A stretch of 64,000 nt of DNA from Terebella lapidaria (taxonomy: Eukaryota; Annelida; Polychaeta; Terebellida; Terebellidae), in NCBI GenBank assembly GCA_949152475.1, contig OX424561.1, positions 20,206,481 to 20,270,480 on the forward strand, read 5' to 3'. Position 1 is the stretch's first letter. The number at the start of each line of letters is the position of its first letter. Under the pieces are notes generated by a model that had not been told where the DNA came from, ran no database searches, and saw only the letters and a list, made by a program, of their open reading frames with translations. Shown here one piece after another: positions 24,001 through 34,184 of the stretch. The translations under genes and the position numbers were made by a program.

Positions 24001-27000
24001 GGATTGACGGCTATTATTCAGGTATATTATAATAGCCTTATAGGTATATTATTCAGTGATTTTTATTTAATCTGAACTCAACTCAAGTTTGAATCATGCA
24101 CAAGTTTGAGGTTTTTCTTTGGCCCACCGTGCTACTATTAGGACTAATACGGTATATATAATAAAAAAATATATATATATTATTACTTATGTTATAGACC
24201 TCATTCTACGATAATAAAGCACTGTTTCCACTTCCGATTTGGTACGTTCTCTTTATTTTACGGTTCACATCATCATTTTACGATTTGCTTTAAATCACGT
24301 AGTACTACACTACGTTTTGGCGTCCAGCACATGCACATCATATTTACCGCAAAACGCAGTCGCATACCAATGCAATGCGCATCCTCATCGCGTGCTATTA
24401 AAATGTGTTTCGTATTTTCATCTTCCTCGTCCATCCAACTTACACCAAGGAATCGATATCCATGAAATTGAAATAATTACCGACTTCCGTTCATTGTTAT
24501 CGGTCGTAATATGAACATACACGTGGTACAGACAAAATTATTTTTGGTACAGTATATATGGTATATTGGCAAGTGAACATTGCATAAGGCAAATCTACTG
24601 ACTCGTGTCTTGTGCTGTTATGGTAAATAGTAGATCTACTGTACACAAACGAACACTACACACACTGGACATAATTAGTGCCACTCTCCAGTCATTTAAA
24701 GGATGTGTTCAATGATATTCAACTTTTCTCAGGATAAGTATATTGTTTCATCAACACCAACAGATAAATATTCATTTTTGGTCGGTTTAGAGCGTTTACA
24801 GAGCAGTGCCTTTTTTCTCCCAATGCGGGGAGTGACACCAATCTCTTGTGGAAATAACTCGTTCTTCGGTAATTTTCGTGTGCCTATTGACATCCTGTAC
24901 CAAGAAATCTGCAAGCACATGAAATCACACACATTTACCAGCTGTTACAGGTTTTACACAATCTATCATGTCCAATTATATCCAAATATATCAGCTTCTG
25001 GGAGTTAAGTTTTATTCACGTGTACATGTACGTGTACGTACACAAAACCCCCAGAATGTGGTCGGCGTCAGTACTGACCATGAAATTCTCTTCGTCAGAA
25101 TTTTTTTGTGATTGTGCATTTCTATTCGTGGCACGGTGCTACTTCAGTAGTTGAAGAAATATATATATATGTATATATTCACAACTGTGAGATATAGCAT
25201 GCTCAGTCCAATTATGATATATGAAAATAACACATACGCTACTCAAGAAACCCATACAGCCGCTTCTGGCCACATGTATTGTGTATTCTTAATTGCTGGT
25301 TTAAATGAACATGCAGTAAGAGTTCAGATTAAAGAGATGATACTATTTTGCATATGCAGTGTACAATTAAAGCGTTTACATAACTCTTGAAAAACTGTTG
25401 TCCTTGTTTTAACCCAAATGTGTGAATTTCTAAGGTGGGAACGCATGAATGACACGAAACAGAAATCACATACTTACAAAACATAAAAGTGGATAGCAGG
25501 GACAAAATTTTTCTGGTAAATTCTGGTTTCATACAGGTTTCCCATACTATTACATGCTCTCACACACAAAAAAAAGTCTAGTACTTTCACTAAGTCTTAA
25601 AATATCATCGATTTCCAGCACTTTTACCATAAGCCTGAACCATACAGGAATTATTGTTGTTGTTGACTAAAATAAATGAACAAAACAAAAGTAAACTGCA
25701 AACCGCAAGAGGTTCACCGCAATGCAAACCACAGAAGCGATGTACGCATGCATGGTTTTAATTTTGGTGGCTAATAATCCGGAAGTAAAAATTAGCCCAA
25801 AGGCTAAGATAGGTTACCGGACAATTTTGGTTTGGCCATGGCAGCATTGGCAGGTAACAGACCGTTTACCAATCAAGGTTCGCAGTGTAAACATATGACC
25901 TTGGGATTTACCAATCAAGGTCATCCGTATGAACTTCGATGTTACCATTACAAGTATGTGTGTGGCATTTGATATTCTATATGTTGGGTGGAATCGTTTA
26001 GGCCGCTCAGGTCAATTTACACATTCCAAGTCAGACATTTGGCACTCAAGGTCATCTGACGTTAAGTTCAAGGTCATCATTAGTTGTGCCATATATGTCT
26101 TCCTATATGTTCATAATGCAAACATGAGCTCTATCTGCAAGCATTTCATCTATAGAGGCAAATCTGGGCATTTTTTTACCCCAAAATGGCTGTTTTGACC
26201 TTTCAAGGTCATCGAAGGTCAAATTCAAGGTCACCACACAAGTCGCCATATATGACTTCCCATTTGAAAATGCCAATTTCTAAGCTCTATCTTCAAGCGT
26301 TCTATGAGTACAGTCCTGACAGCTCCCATTATGAAGGAAAAGAAGTGCCGAAAATTTTCTAAGCCCAAAATTTTTTTCAAAGGGTGAAAATTTTTGTTTG
26401 CCTAGAAATGGCCCAAAATGGATAGTAATGCGATTTTCGCCGACTCGTCAAAAATTCAAAATGGCCGCCACACTGAGATCGGCGATTCAAGGGCAACAAA
26501 ACTTATACACGTCACAGAGGTATATAAGAGGAATCTTTTTAAGCAAAAATCTCAAAACTGATCAGAGAGTTTTTGAGAAAATACAGACCAGGTGCAAATT
26601 TGAGCGTTTTTCGACCCAAAAATGGCTGTTTTGACCTTTCAAGGTCATCCAAGGTCAAATTCAAGGTCACCACACAAGTCGCCATATATGACTTCCCATT
26701 TGAAAGTGCCAATTTCTAAGCTCTATCTTCAAGCGTTCTATGAGTACAGTCCGGACAGCTCCCATTATGAAGGGAAAAAGTGCCGAAAATTTTCCAAGTC
26801 CAAAATTTTTTTCAAAGGGTGAAAATTTTTTTTTGCCCTAGAAATGGCCCAAAATGGATAGTAATGCGATTTGGGGCGACCCGACCCGCCAAATATTCAA
26901 AATGGCCGCCACACGGAAACCGGCAGATTTAGGGCAACCAAACTTATACATATCACAGAGGTATATGAGGGGAATCTTTTGAAACCAAAAACTCAAAACT

Positions 27001-30000
27001 GATCAGACAGTTTTTGAGAAAATGGCCGTCAAAGTCCAAAATTGAGCGTTTTTCGACAAAAACGGCCGCCATTTTGAAAAAAATGCGAAAATCAAAAAAC
27101 AAAAAAATACCTCCTTCTCAAAATATTTTTAGGCATTTTTCTGCAAAATTTCAGAAAGATTCGATCGTTAACTTTAAAGATAAAAATGTTAACGCCGGAC
27201 GGACGGACGGACGGACGGCTAGACGGACGGACGGACGACGGACGCAACACCATGCCAATAGGTTATCGGACCAAAGGTCCGGTAACCTAAAAAAATACCT
27301 CCTTCTCAAAATATTTTTAGGCATTTTTGTGCAAAATTTCAGAAAGATTCGATCATTAACTTTAAAGATAAAAATGTTAACGCCGGACGGACGGACGGAC
27401 GACGGACGCAACGCCATGCCAATAGGTTATCGGACCAAAAGGTCCGGTAACCTAAAAAGGCGATATTTCACGAGCTTGGCTCGGCGTCACTGAACGTCTA
27501 GGAATGCTTTGTTTGTTTGCGAGGTTGGTTCGAGGTCTCGAGCACCAAACACAACTCTTCCCGGATCACTGCCCTGTATGTTTACAATTGAGACGCTTGA
27601 GTAGCCTGCGAAAACAATTATTGTATTAAATCGGCGGCTTGGACAGTGATGAGCGGCAAAAACAAAGGAATGTGAACAGCATGGTGCTCTATTCAGGATC
27701 AACCTGTACAGGGCAAATCGCGGAGAAACACGGCCTACTTCAGTAGTTCCGTATGTTAAATGTACATACGCATTATACATATCATGAATACATATAATAT
27801 GAACGTGATATGTAATTTGTGGGTTGAACGTTTCACTTAACTGTATGTTCAGTTGAAGATAATGTACAGTTATTCTAGAATGGTATTTGTTCGATCAGAA
27901 AAAAGTGGCTTTCTGTGTTGTATCTACTACATGGACAGACGGTCAACTAACCTCAGGATTTACATAACTATCTTTTGACCACCATTCCATGCTGCAGGAA
28001 AAAATGTTTGTCACCAGAAATACATAACGAGAGTCTCTCTCTCTCTCTTCTGTATTTCTAGTGTCACTAACACAGAAAAATGAAAGCAGAAATACATAAG
28101 AGATAGTACTGATGAAACATGGAAAGGGAATCTCGTGAAGAACTCCATCTTTGCCACATGGGGCTCGACAGATAATCTTTGATCCTAAATCCTTGAACTT
28201 TCAACTCACATTGATGTGAACTTCACACAGCTGGCTTGAAACATGCTATACATCCAGAAAAAAGTTATATCTTTTGAATTTCGTTTTATGAGCTTCAGCT
28301 GTTAGACTAAATAAATGCAAAAAAGATCACTATATGCAAAAATCCTATCGGAATACCGGTGTTTATGACACACCGATGTATGGTAATTTCGCCCTCTCGT
28401 ATCCGTCTCCATGTTTATCCCCCCCCCCCCCCCCCTCCGAGTCGCTGAGTGCATTGGTACATAAATGTCAGATTGGCATTGCCTTGAGACACCTGTACCT
28501 CGCAGAGGCACCTGTGGATTCCATCCCTTGGTACTCGAGTACAGGCGTGTCAGGTGTATCACGCGTACAAACACCCTTCACCAGCAATAGCAACAGTACG
28601 GCGTGATATATACCAGCGGGTCTGCTGACAGCTCTATACGGGCTGGCAGGGTGTACGCTGTACTTGTGGGGGTGGGTTTACATTGGAACGACTGGGTCTG
28701 TGGCTGCATGTTGATTGTTGTGGCCTGGTTAAGATCATTAATGATAGATAATGGCCGATGGGTGATGAAGAACGGGAAAAACGTAGCTGCGAAAATTGAC
28801 TCTGATATATCTTGGTGTCAACTGATGTGTAAATCTCTGGGGATACCCTGTATATGTGTCAGCAGGTCGTTATTTATTTCTGGTGCCAGTTGATACAGTC
28901 CGTTCTGGTAATTAGTATGTACATCGTCATTAAACTCATCGTCTTCACTACCATATTGATGTCGTACATAATTATATCGATTGTTTATGTACATGTATAA
29001 TGTCACTGTGTGTGAAATGAAGGAACAAAAGATTCATGTCATTGGCTCATTCAAACGTGTAAACACTGCTACTATTTTTGGCATGTAATGGTTATAGTGC
29101 CACCGTTCATTGATTACCCTTCCATACTCAGATAACTGATAACAGGGAACATCTTCTGATAACACTTATCGGCTCTCGTTTTGGCAGGTTTTCTTGTTTT
29201 CTTTCTCGGCGCATTCCCCGCTAACGCCGAACTAATGAGCGTGTTAACAACTCGGCCTGATATATGTGTGTGGTCCATTTAACTGTTATCTGTAACAACT
29301 CTGTCAAATAGCGAATACGGAGCTGTTATACGGAGCATGCATTGCTACGCGTTCTCTTTTGTGTATTTTTACTACGCGTTAACATTTGCCTGACGAACTG
29401 AGCAGTTCTAGAACTCTGTTCAGAATGTTACAAGCGAAAGACAAGGCACTTTGTGAGACAAGTGTTCCGTTGTTCGCAGTGTCTGCGAAGTTGTACTGCT
29501 GATAAAATAATTACAAAGCGGTTCAGTTTTGCCCAACTGAGTATTACCACTGATGAGTATTACAGCTATATTTCATAAACTTTCACAAACGAGTAGTTTG
29601 GAAAAACTACACATTCCAATGGTTTCGAGTGTATTCCGTAAAATCCATCATCGACAGCATTTACATGTAATACCTATCCATCGGTATTATTTCGGCAAAT
29701 AAAGTGTTTAGTGTTTTAAACGATAAACGGTAGAATTATGTTAGCAATCCCTTTGCCTATAGGAACATACATTATGTGTGGCAAAGGGTTAACGAGATAT
29801 TTATAAGTATGTGTGATGTTGTTATCTCCAATCCATGCAGGTATAATTACAAAGCTCCAAAGCACCTATCTACAGATAACACGGTCTGTTATAACACCGC
29901 TTCTTTCTACTGTATAGTTCCCTGTAGATTTGGAGTATAGCTGTTTATGGGATACAGCATAGAGGAACACAGAATCCGACTGTATTGATAATTGCACGAT

Positions 30001-31203
30001 ATCTTATCACGTGAACCACTTAATCTGCACGGTTTATTGACCGCTCACTACATGTAGTTTGATGGTACGTACATTTGTATTTATGTGTTCATGGCTGTTT
30101 GGAAACCAGATAAAAGACATATATATATTCGAGATAATACACGGGATAAATGCCTTTTGTGCATGTCCCAAATCCAAGAGATATATTATGTCGAGTTCCA
30201 TGGAAACTATTTTTATTGATGCAATATACCGGACCACTTAGTGTAAATCGTGTATGTAACATTGGTTTATCAAAGAACTGGCCATGTGTTTAACGTATGT
30301 AACAGCTCACATTACGTCCGACATGCGGCTGTTCTTTTTTGTCGACAAGTCACAGGAATTCAGACTGTTTTATTTCTGAAAAAAACGTTGCTAAACTTAT
30401 GATAATCAAATTGACAGCCTGCAAAGCGAGCCATTTCCACCAGTTTGGACTTTAGTCGGCTGCCAGTGCAACTCATAAAACCCAGACACTGCGATTTCCA
30501 TGTCCTTGATGGGGCTAAATGTTTGCTTTAAAAAATTTAAGGAGGTATTTAGCAGTTCCATTCACGAATATAAAACATTAGAACGCTCCACTAATTCGTA
30601 ATTACTGCTAAGGATCTTGCACATGGTTCCTCGGCTTCCAAGAATGTACTACATGACCTTCAACTGTATTGTTCAAGAGTATCCAGAATATATTGCAAGA
30701 ATTTTGATGACAAAAATCCTTTGGACTCATATCACATACACGAATTTAACCTTTTGTGTGTGGAATTATTAAAACATCGTTTCATTCTCCGAAACCAAAA
30801 AATTATTATTCGCAATGCATACGTGTATTGTTTGTGCTGCATGATGCTCGATTTCCGAATCAGCCGGTTCAGTTCTTTGACACTCTTCACAATGCTCTAC
30901 GCACATTTGTATATCATCGCCAAGTACATTGTACATATCATACATGTATATGCACCTGTACATAATTAGGACCCGTGTACCGTGTATTACGGCGGTAGTA
31001 CTCACGTAGATGCTGTGGTACATCTGGTCGTAGAAGGTGACGGGGATGCGGAGGGGGATCTCCTCCGAGCTCTCGTCGTCCCCGACGGGGAGCCGACTGT
31101 CCGGGTAGTCCGGTCCGAACGGGTACAACACCGAGCGCTGGATGGCGTGAGCGCCCACCAGCAGCCCCACCAACACGCAGAGGGTCCGGGGTAAACTATC
31201 CAT
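8923..31203 (-). CDS. NID: Nidogen-like basement membrane glycoprotein (25 coding exons)
   Basis: The assembled exons are 31006-31203, 21225-21364, 20824-20965, 19950-20155, 19575-19684, 19212-19346, 18809-19045, 18400-18600, 18016-18234, 17690-17830, 17338-17460, 16487-16615, 16072-16206, 15542-15664, 14525-14632, 14118-14267, 13779-13901, 13406-13522, 13077-13187, 12830-12952, 12466-12637, 11307-11464, 11090-11213, 9234-9352 and 8923-9056. All junctions are GT-AG and in phase, and the total is 3678 nt (1225 aa), close to vertebrate nidogens. Domain order is signal peptide, NIDO, EGF, G2F, nine EGFs, YWTD propeller, EGF. Nidogen links laminin and collagen IV in basement membranes and would be secreted. 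I find no thyroglobulin type-1 exon, which vertebrate nidogens have. A few donors (exons 4, 16 and 18) were chosen by phase among alternatives. Confidence 0.92.
9234..13187 (-). CDS. Nidogen exons 19-24: YWTD beta-propeller
   Basis: Exons 13077-13187, 12830-12952, 12466-12637, 11307-11464, 11090-11213 and 9234-9352 carry LDL-receptor class B repeats: [34 protein letters not shown] and VFYWTDWHK. The six-bladed propeller binds laminin in known nidogens. The last exon holds the typical closing segment [15 protein letters not shown] and ends at QCPA before the final EGF. Confidence 0.92.
9465..10965. mobile_element. Non-autonomous DNA element, copy A (TACCGG family), in nidogen intron 23
   Basis: The left end has TAGGTTACCGGAC at 9489-9501 and the right end GTCCGGTAACCTA at 10950-10962, an inverted pair. 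The right end is also a 14-bp-arm hairpin (TAGGTTATCGGACC against GGTCCGGTAACCTA). The interior has two tandem copies of a segment of about 450 bp, starting near 9841 and 10294. It has no coding capacity. A closely related copy lies at 25796-27454 and a decayed one at 59765-60420. Confidence 0.85.
11803..11930. repeat. Imperfect palindrome in nidogen intron 21
   Basis: The arm CATGGACTTCAGACCCCAAT with ACGGC and GATATCTGCC returns inverted as GGCAGATATC, GCCGT and ATTGGGGTCTGAAGCCCATG. A second hairpin based on CCCACGATA/TATCGTGGG lies just upstream (about 11690-11760). Together they look like a hairpin-type repeat inserted in the intron. Confidence 0.7.
11967..12180. repeat. Tandem repeat of about 48-55 bp in nidogen intron 21
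   Basis: Units starting GCTAAA(A/T/C)CTAACTG at about 11967, 12022, 12070 and 12125 share GAAGT(T)CTATGAACGTCATCAAGAT. A related unit seems to lie on the other side of the palindrome near 11540-11620, so the palindrome may have landed in the array. Confidence 0.65.
13406..17830 (-). CDS. Nidogen exons 10-18: array of nine EGF modules
   Basis: All nine exons are phase 1-1 and most encode one complete EGF. Exons 15 and 16 share a boundary inside a module (CNSGFTG joined to DGYVC). Exon 11 (17338-17460) is a calcium-binding EGF, with DYDEC and the [12 protein letters not shown] hydroxylation-type pattern. The others have the CxCxxGYxGDGxxC form usual for nidogen. Symmetric phases allow loss or gain of modules without a frame change. 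Confidence 0.92.
18016..19045 (-). CDS. Nidogen exons 7-9: G2F beta-barrel
   Basis: Exons 18809-19045, 18400-18600 and 18016-18234 encode 219 aa, the usual size of a G2F domain. Visible motifs are [44 protein letters not shown] and [12 protein letters not shown]. This GFP-like barrel binds perlecan and collagen IV in the vertebrate protein. Confidence 0.92.
19212..19346 (-). CDS. Nidogen exon 6: first EGF module
   Basis: Six cysteines are spaced as in EGF1 of nidogens, with the diagnostic [18 protein letters not shown] segment. It joins the NIDO and G2F domains and is a symmetrical phase 1-1 exon. Confidence 0.92.
19575..21364 (-). CDS. Nidogen exons 2-5: NIDO domain
   Basis: The four exons are 21225-21364, 20824-20965, 19950-20155 and 19575-19684. 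Key residues include [57 protein letters not shown] and [13 protein letters not shown]. This is the extracellular NIDO domain shared by nidogen, alpha-tectorin and mucin-4. Exon 5 continues into an acidic linker before the first EGF. Confidence 0.92.
20490..20650. repeat. Short AATGTACATTTGA repeat cluster in nidogen intron 3
   Basis: Units of AATGTACATTTGAAATGTACT repeat about four times. They are flanked by a direct duplication of CAGATGTTCAGTGTCAAACG (again, with changes, near 20614). The cluster lies between exons 3 and 4. Confidence 0.6.
21365..25795. other. Nidogen intron 1, exon-2-proximal part
   Basis: Mostly AT-rich unique DNA with TA runs near 24160-24180. I see no exon of the host gene here. 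One open stretch with membrane-like composition (23335-23592) is listed separately. Confidence 0.55.
23335..23592 (+). pseudogene. Possible remnant of a membrane-protein gene
   Basis: An open stretch reads [19 protein letters not shown], then [20 protein letters not shown] and a hydrophobic run ([13 protein letters not shown]), ending at a TAA. The pattern of a basic-aromatic segment followed by two hydrophobic helices faintly recalls XK-related proteins, but I cannot establish this. There is no ATG at its head (it opens with GTG) and no flanking exon was found. It lies antisense in nidogen intron 1, so a decayed or chance frame is as likely. Confidence 0.25.
25796..27454. mobile_element. Non-autonomous DNA element, copy B (TACCGG family), in nidogen intron 1
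   Basis: This copy has the same start as copy A (TTAGCCCAAAGGCTAAGATA then GGTTACCGGAC), the same two internal tandem segments (about 26166 and 26602) and the same GGTCCGGTAACCTA hairpin end. The last part, about 27103-27288, is duplicated in tandem at 27289-27454, so there are two consecutive right ends. GACG tetranucleotide runs precede each hairpin. No coding capacity is seen. Confidence 0.85.
27455..31005. other. Nidogen intron 1, exon-1-proximal part
   Basis: Low-coding AT-rich DNA with a C-run near 28420-28437 and a TCTC run near 28035-28050. No gene is recognised. Confidence 0.5.
31006..31203 (-). CDS. Nidogen exon 1: signal peptide and start of NIDO
   Basis: The exon begins with Met and a hydrophobic signal peptide ([13 protein letters not shown]), then the conserved nidogen start [14 protein letters not shown] and an acidic DDESSEE block. 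It ends after HSIY with a GTGAGT donor. The phase-0 join to exon 2 gives [12 protein letters not shown], the expected NIDO pattern. The 9.6-kb intron 1 follows. Confidence 0.9.
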
Positions 31204-32332
31204 CGTCCTCAGTACGTATATTGTTCTCTATTATATGAATGTGCTGTTTAGAATGGGATATTTATTACCGATCTAGAGCATTCCGTTCCCGATGGGATAC
31301 CTTTCCTGGGTGGTGCGTAGCATGTAATTATGGAGAGCAGAAGGTTGCGTTTGTTTGGGTGCTTTGCTTGTTTCAAGGCGGCTCCTTCCCCCGAGTGTTG
31401 ATCTAAGTTTTTTGGTAATCCGAATTCTGTATCAACATTAATTTTTGCGCTGCTCTAAGTACGCTCCCCTCCCAGGGCCGTGTGATGATGAAGCTGTGCC
31501 TCTGCTCCTGCCTCCAGACCACGGAAATACCTCTTGCACGGGAGAGGCAGATACCCCCGGCGTGCTTCCTATCGGCCTCTTCTTCTAACGAGATAATCCG
31601 GAAGGATTGTTTCGCTTCTGAGCTCCTCTTTGAGGCTCGCAGACTTCAGATCCCGACGGTAGATCCGCTCGTACCTCCTCTTGTGGCACGCACGCACGCT
31701 CCACGATACACGGACAAAGAGGAGATCAGACTTATGTATTGGATCCTTGCAGGTGATCACAGCTCGGCTACAGCACGTGAGGAGGCCTGACTGCCTACTG
31801 CTGAGACTAATCGACGTACGGGATCTATTCCTCGCTCGGCCACATGGGGAGCCAGAGAGACGGGTGCCACTTATCCAGACGTGTGGAGGGGCGAGGTGCT
31901 GGGCGGAGGCAGGACTGGAGTACCACCGAGACCATTTGGATGGATGGAGCAGGGCTGGGACTGTCACTGAACGGCTTGCACATGTAATGCTGGTGCTTTC
32001 GTACGTACAGTGCGGTGTGGCGAGGGTCGGGATGGGGGCGTTGTGCAGGTGGAGGGGGGATGGGGGCGTGTCGGGGTCTTGAAAATAACGAGGGGGGGGG
32101 GGGGAGGGGGCTTGTGTGGTTATATCTTCTCCTGTGATGTCACTTGATATCTGAGGCCTAAGATAATAAAATCTTTGTTCATCAGCTGATAGTTATCTAC
32201 TAAATCTCCACTTGTATGTACATGTACATAGGACAAAAATATGAATTTCTGCATAAGTTTGTGGTAGGCCCTACATATTTTAGCGTATCATAATTTCAGT
32301 GTTTTCATCAGGATTTCAGGAACCCTGGGTGT
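31204..32332. other. Region upstream of the nidogen start codon
   Basis: This should hold the nidogen 5' UTR and promoter. A weak TATA-like CATATAATAG lies on the minus strand roughly 30 bp upstream of the ATG, too close to be a convincing TATA box. A G-run is at 32092-32109. Frames here have no recognisable protein features. Confidence 0.4.
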
Positions 32333-32338
32333 CATTAA

Positions 32339-33510
32339 TATGGAGTTCCACAGGCGACATACGACATACTACATACGACATACGACATATGACATACGAC
32401 ATATGACATACGACATACTACATATGACATACTACATACGACATACGACATATGACATACGACTTATGACATACGACATACTACATATGACATACTACAT
32501 ACTACATATGGCATACGACATACCACATACTACATACTACATATGGCATACTACATATGACATACCACATACTACCCTATCCTTCCCATTGAAAGAATAA
32601 ACTTTCTCATGGACGTCCCAGAAGGACTGAGGCACGATGTGCAATCACTACCTAAACAAAGAAAACCACCTCAGGGATGACAAAAATTGTCACCCTCCTT
32701 GAAAAAGAAAATAAATACAATATTCAACTGTTCAAAACCTCCAGGCAACTGGCGTCCTCACAATTCTGCCATGCTAAACGGTATAGCCAAATTCAATGGA
32801 ATTTCCATTGTGAATTTTTCAGATGAAAAACTTGATACAAATTTGATAGGCCTACATGAAAACATGAGTCTGCTGGATACGTGTAGCTATCATTTGTTCC
32901 GATGAGGTGTGTGATAGATCTGACATTGTATGAGTTGACTGGTATCTTGCATGTGATAAGTCATATGTAGTATGTCATAGGTCGTAATAATCGTATGTAA
33001 TATGTAGTATCTCATATGTAGTATGTCATATGTATAGTATGTCATATGTCGTATGTCATATGTAGTATGTCGTATGTAGTATGTCGTATGTCATATGTAG
33101 TATGCCGTATGTAGTATGTCATATGTCGTATGTCATATGTAGTATGTCGTATGTAGTGTCATATGTCGTATGTCATATGTAGTATGTCATATGTAGTATG
33201 TCATATGTAGTATGTCATATGTAGTATGTCGTATGTAGTATGTAGTATGTAGTATGTACCATGATGTCATACATTGGTAAGTCACTTTCACCCTAGCCCT
33301 GAAAACAAGGCAAAAGCAGGTTGTATTTTAATTTTTTTTGTTCACCTTCACGAAAAAAAAAAATCTTGAAATACACCCTGCATTTTGCCTTGTTTTCAGG
33401 GCTACTTTCACCCTGGTCACTTTTAAAGTCATATGTCGTATGTAGTATGTAGTATGTCGTATGTGGTATGTCGTATGTAGTATGTCGTATGTCGCCTGTG
33501 GAACTCCATA
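32339..33510. mobile_element. Foldback element with satellite arms
   Basis: The ends are TATGGAGTTCCACAGGCGAC at 32339 and its exact inverse ending at 33510, with 30 bp identical at the tips. A 6-bp direct repeat CATTAA flanks it (32333-32338 and 33511-33516), a clean target duplication. Each arm continues into an array of 7-mers of the ACATACG/ACATACT/ACATATG type (left about 32357-32570; right about 32990-33255 and 33430-33490). The middle (about 32590-32940) is unique and noncoding. Confidence 0.88.
33295..33403. mobile_element. Small hairpin MITE nested in the foldback element
   Basis: The 109-bp insert starts AGCCCTGAAAACAAGGCAAA and ends with the inverse TTTGCCTTGTTTTCAGGGCT. An exact 11-bp direct repeat ACTTTCACCCT flanks it (33284-33294 and 33404-33414). 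It interrupts the right arm of the larger foldback element, so it is younger. Confidence 0.85.
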
Positions 33511-33624
33511 CATTAATGTTACTAGTATATCATACATGTATCACATTCAAGACATTTACACTGAATATAATTTTTCAAGTAGTTGACGGTGAGTCAGTCA
33601 TCATCAGCCATATTTTCATTTTCA

Positions 33625-34184
33625 CTATACTTGGATTTTTCTAACTAGTTTACACTGTTTTTCGCTAATATTTTTGTGATGCTAAACGCTATCGTTCTAT
33701 AACTTGGCATACTTCACCTGGGAGTCAAACGGCAATTTTCTACAAAATTTCACACAGCTATCACGAAAATTGAAAAAGTTGGCAATCTACCCCAATGTTA
33801 AATTTAGCCCTATTATTTAATTTCTGGGCCCGCACACAATTCTGTGCATTTGCTCGGTTTTGTAGCGGAGCAATGTTTCAAAATCAACATGTTTGTGTAT
33901 AATATACCCCACTGTATCTCCTGGTTCAAAGTTACAAGAATATTTCGAATCCTGATGGATGTAAACAGGACCAATTCCTCGAATATGCTCAGATTCTCGA
34001 GATCCCGTTTTGGGCTGAAATTTAACATAGAGGTAGATTGACAACTTTGTCAATTTGGTAAATTTGGTAGAAAATTGCCGTTTGCCTCCCAGGTGAGGTA
34101 TGCAAAGTTATGGAACGATAGTATTCAGCATCACAAAGATATTAGCGAAAAAGAGTGTAAACGAGTTAGAAAAATCCGAGTATA
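33625..34184. mobile_element. Long-TIR hairpin MITE
   Basis: Arms of roughly 180 bp are inverted copies. The left arm runs from TATACTTGGATTTTTCTAAC through CTATCGTTCTATAACTTGGC to AAGTTGGCAATCTACCCC; the right arm returns the same in inverse order to GTTAGAAAAATCCGAGTATA. The centre (about 33800-34015) is noncoding. A cousin sharing the GTTGGCAATCTAC block is at 41310-41865. Confidence 0.8.

Noticed and set aside
27014-27493. 159-aa plus-strand frame with repeated RTDGRTA
   Set aside because: It is produced by the GACG runs and the duplicated end of the mobile element, not a gene.
31482-32082. Overlapping frames upstream of the nidogen start on both strands
   Set aside because: No conserved motif or consistent frame. 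Arg/Ser-rich translations of GC-rich promoter-proximal DNA.
32340-32600. Frame reading TTYDIRHMTYDILHMTYYIRH
   Set aside because: It is the translation of the heptamer satellite arm.
32339-33510. CRISPR-like array
   Set aside because: The short repeats are contiguous heptamers without spacers, in an animal genome and in inverted arms.
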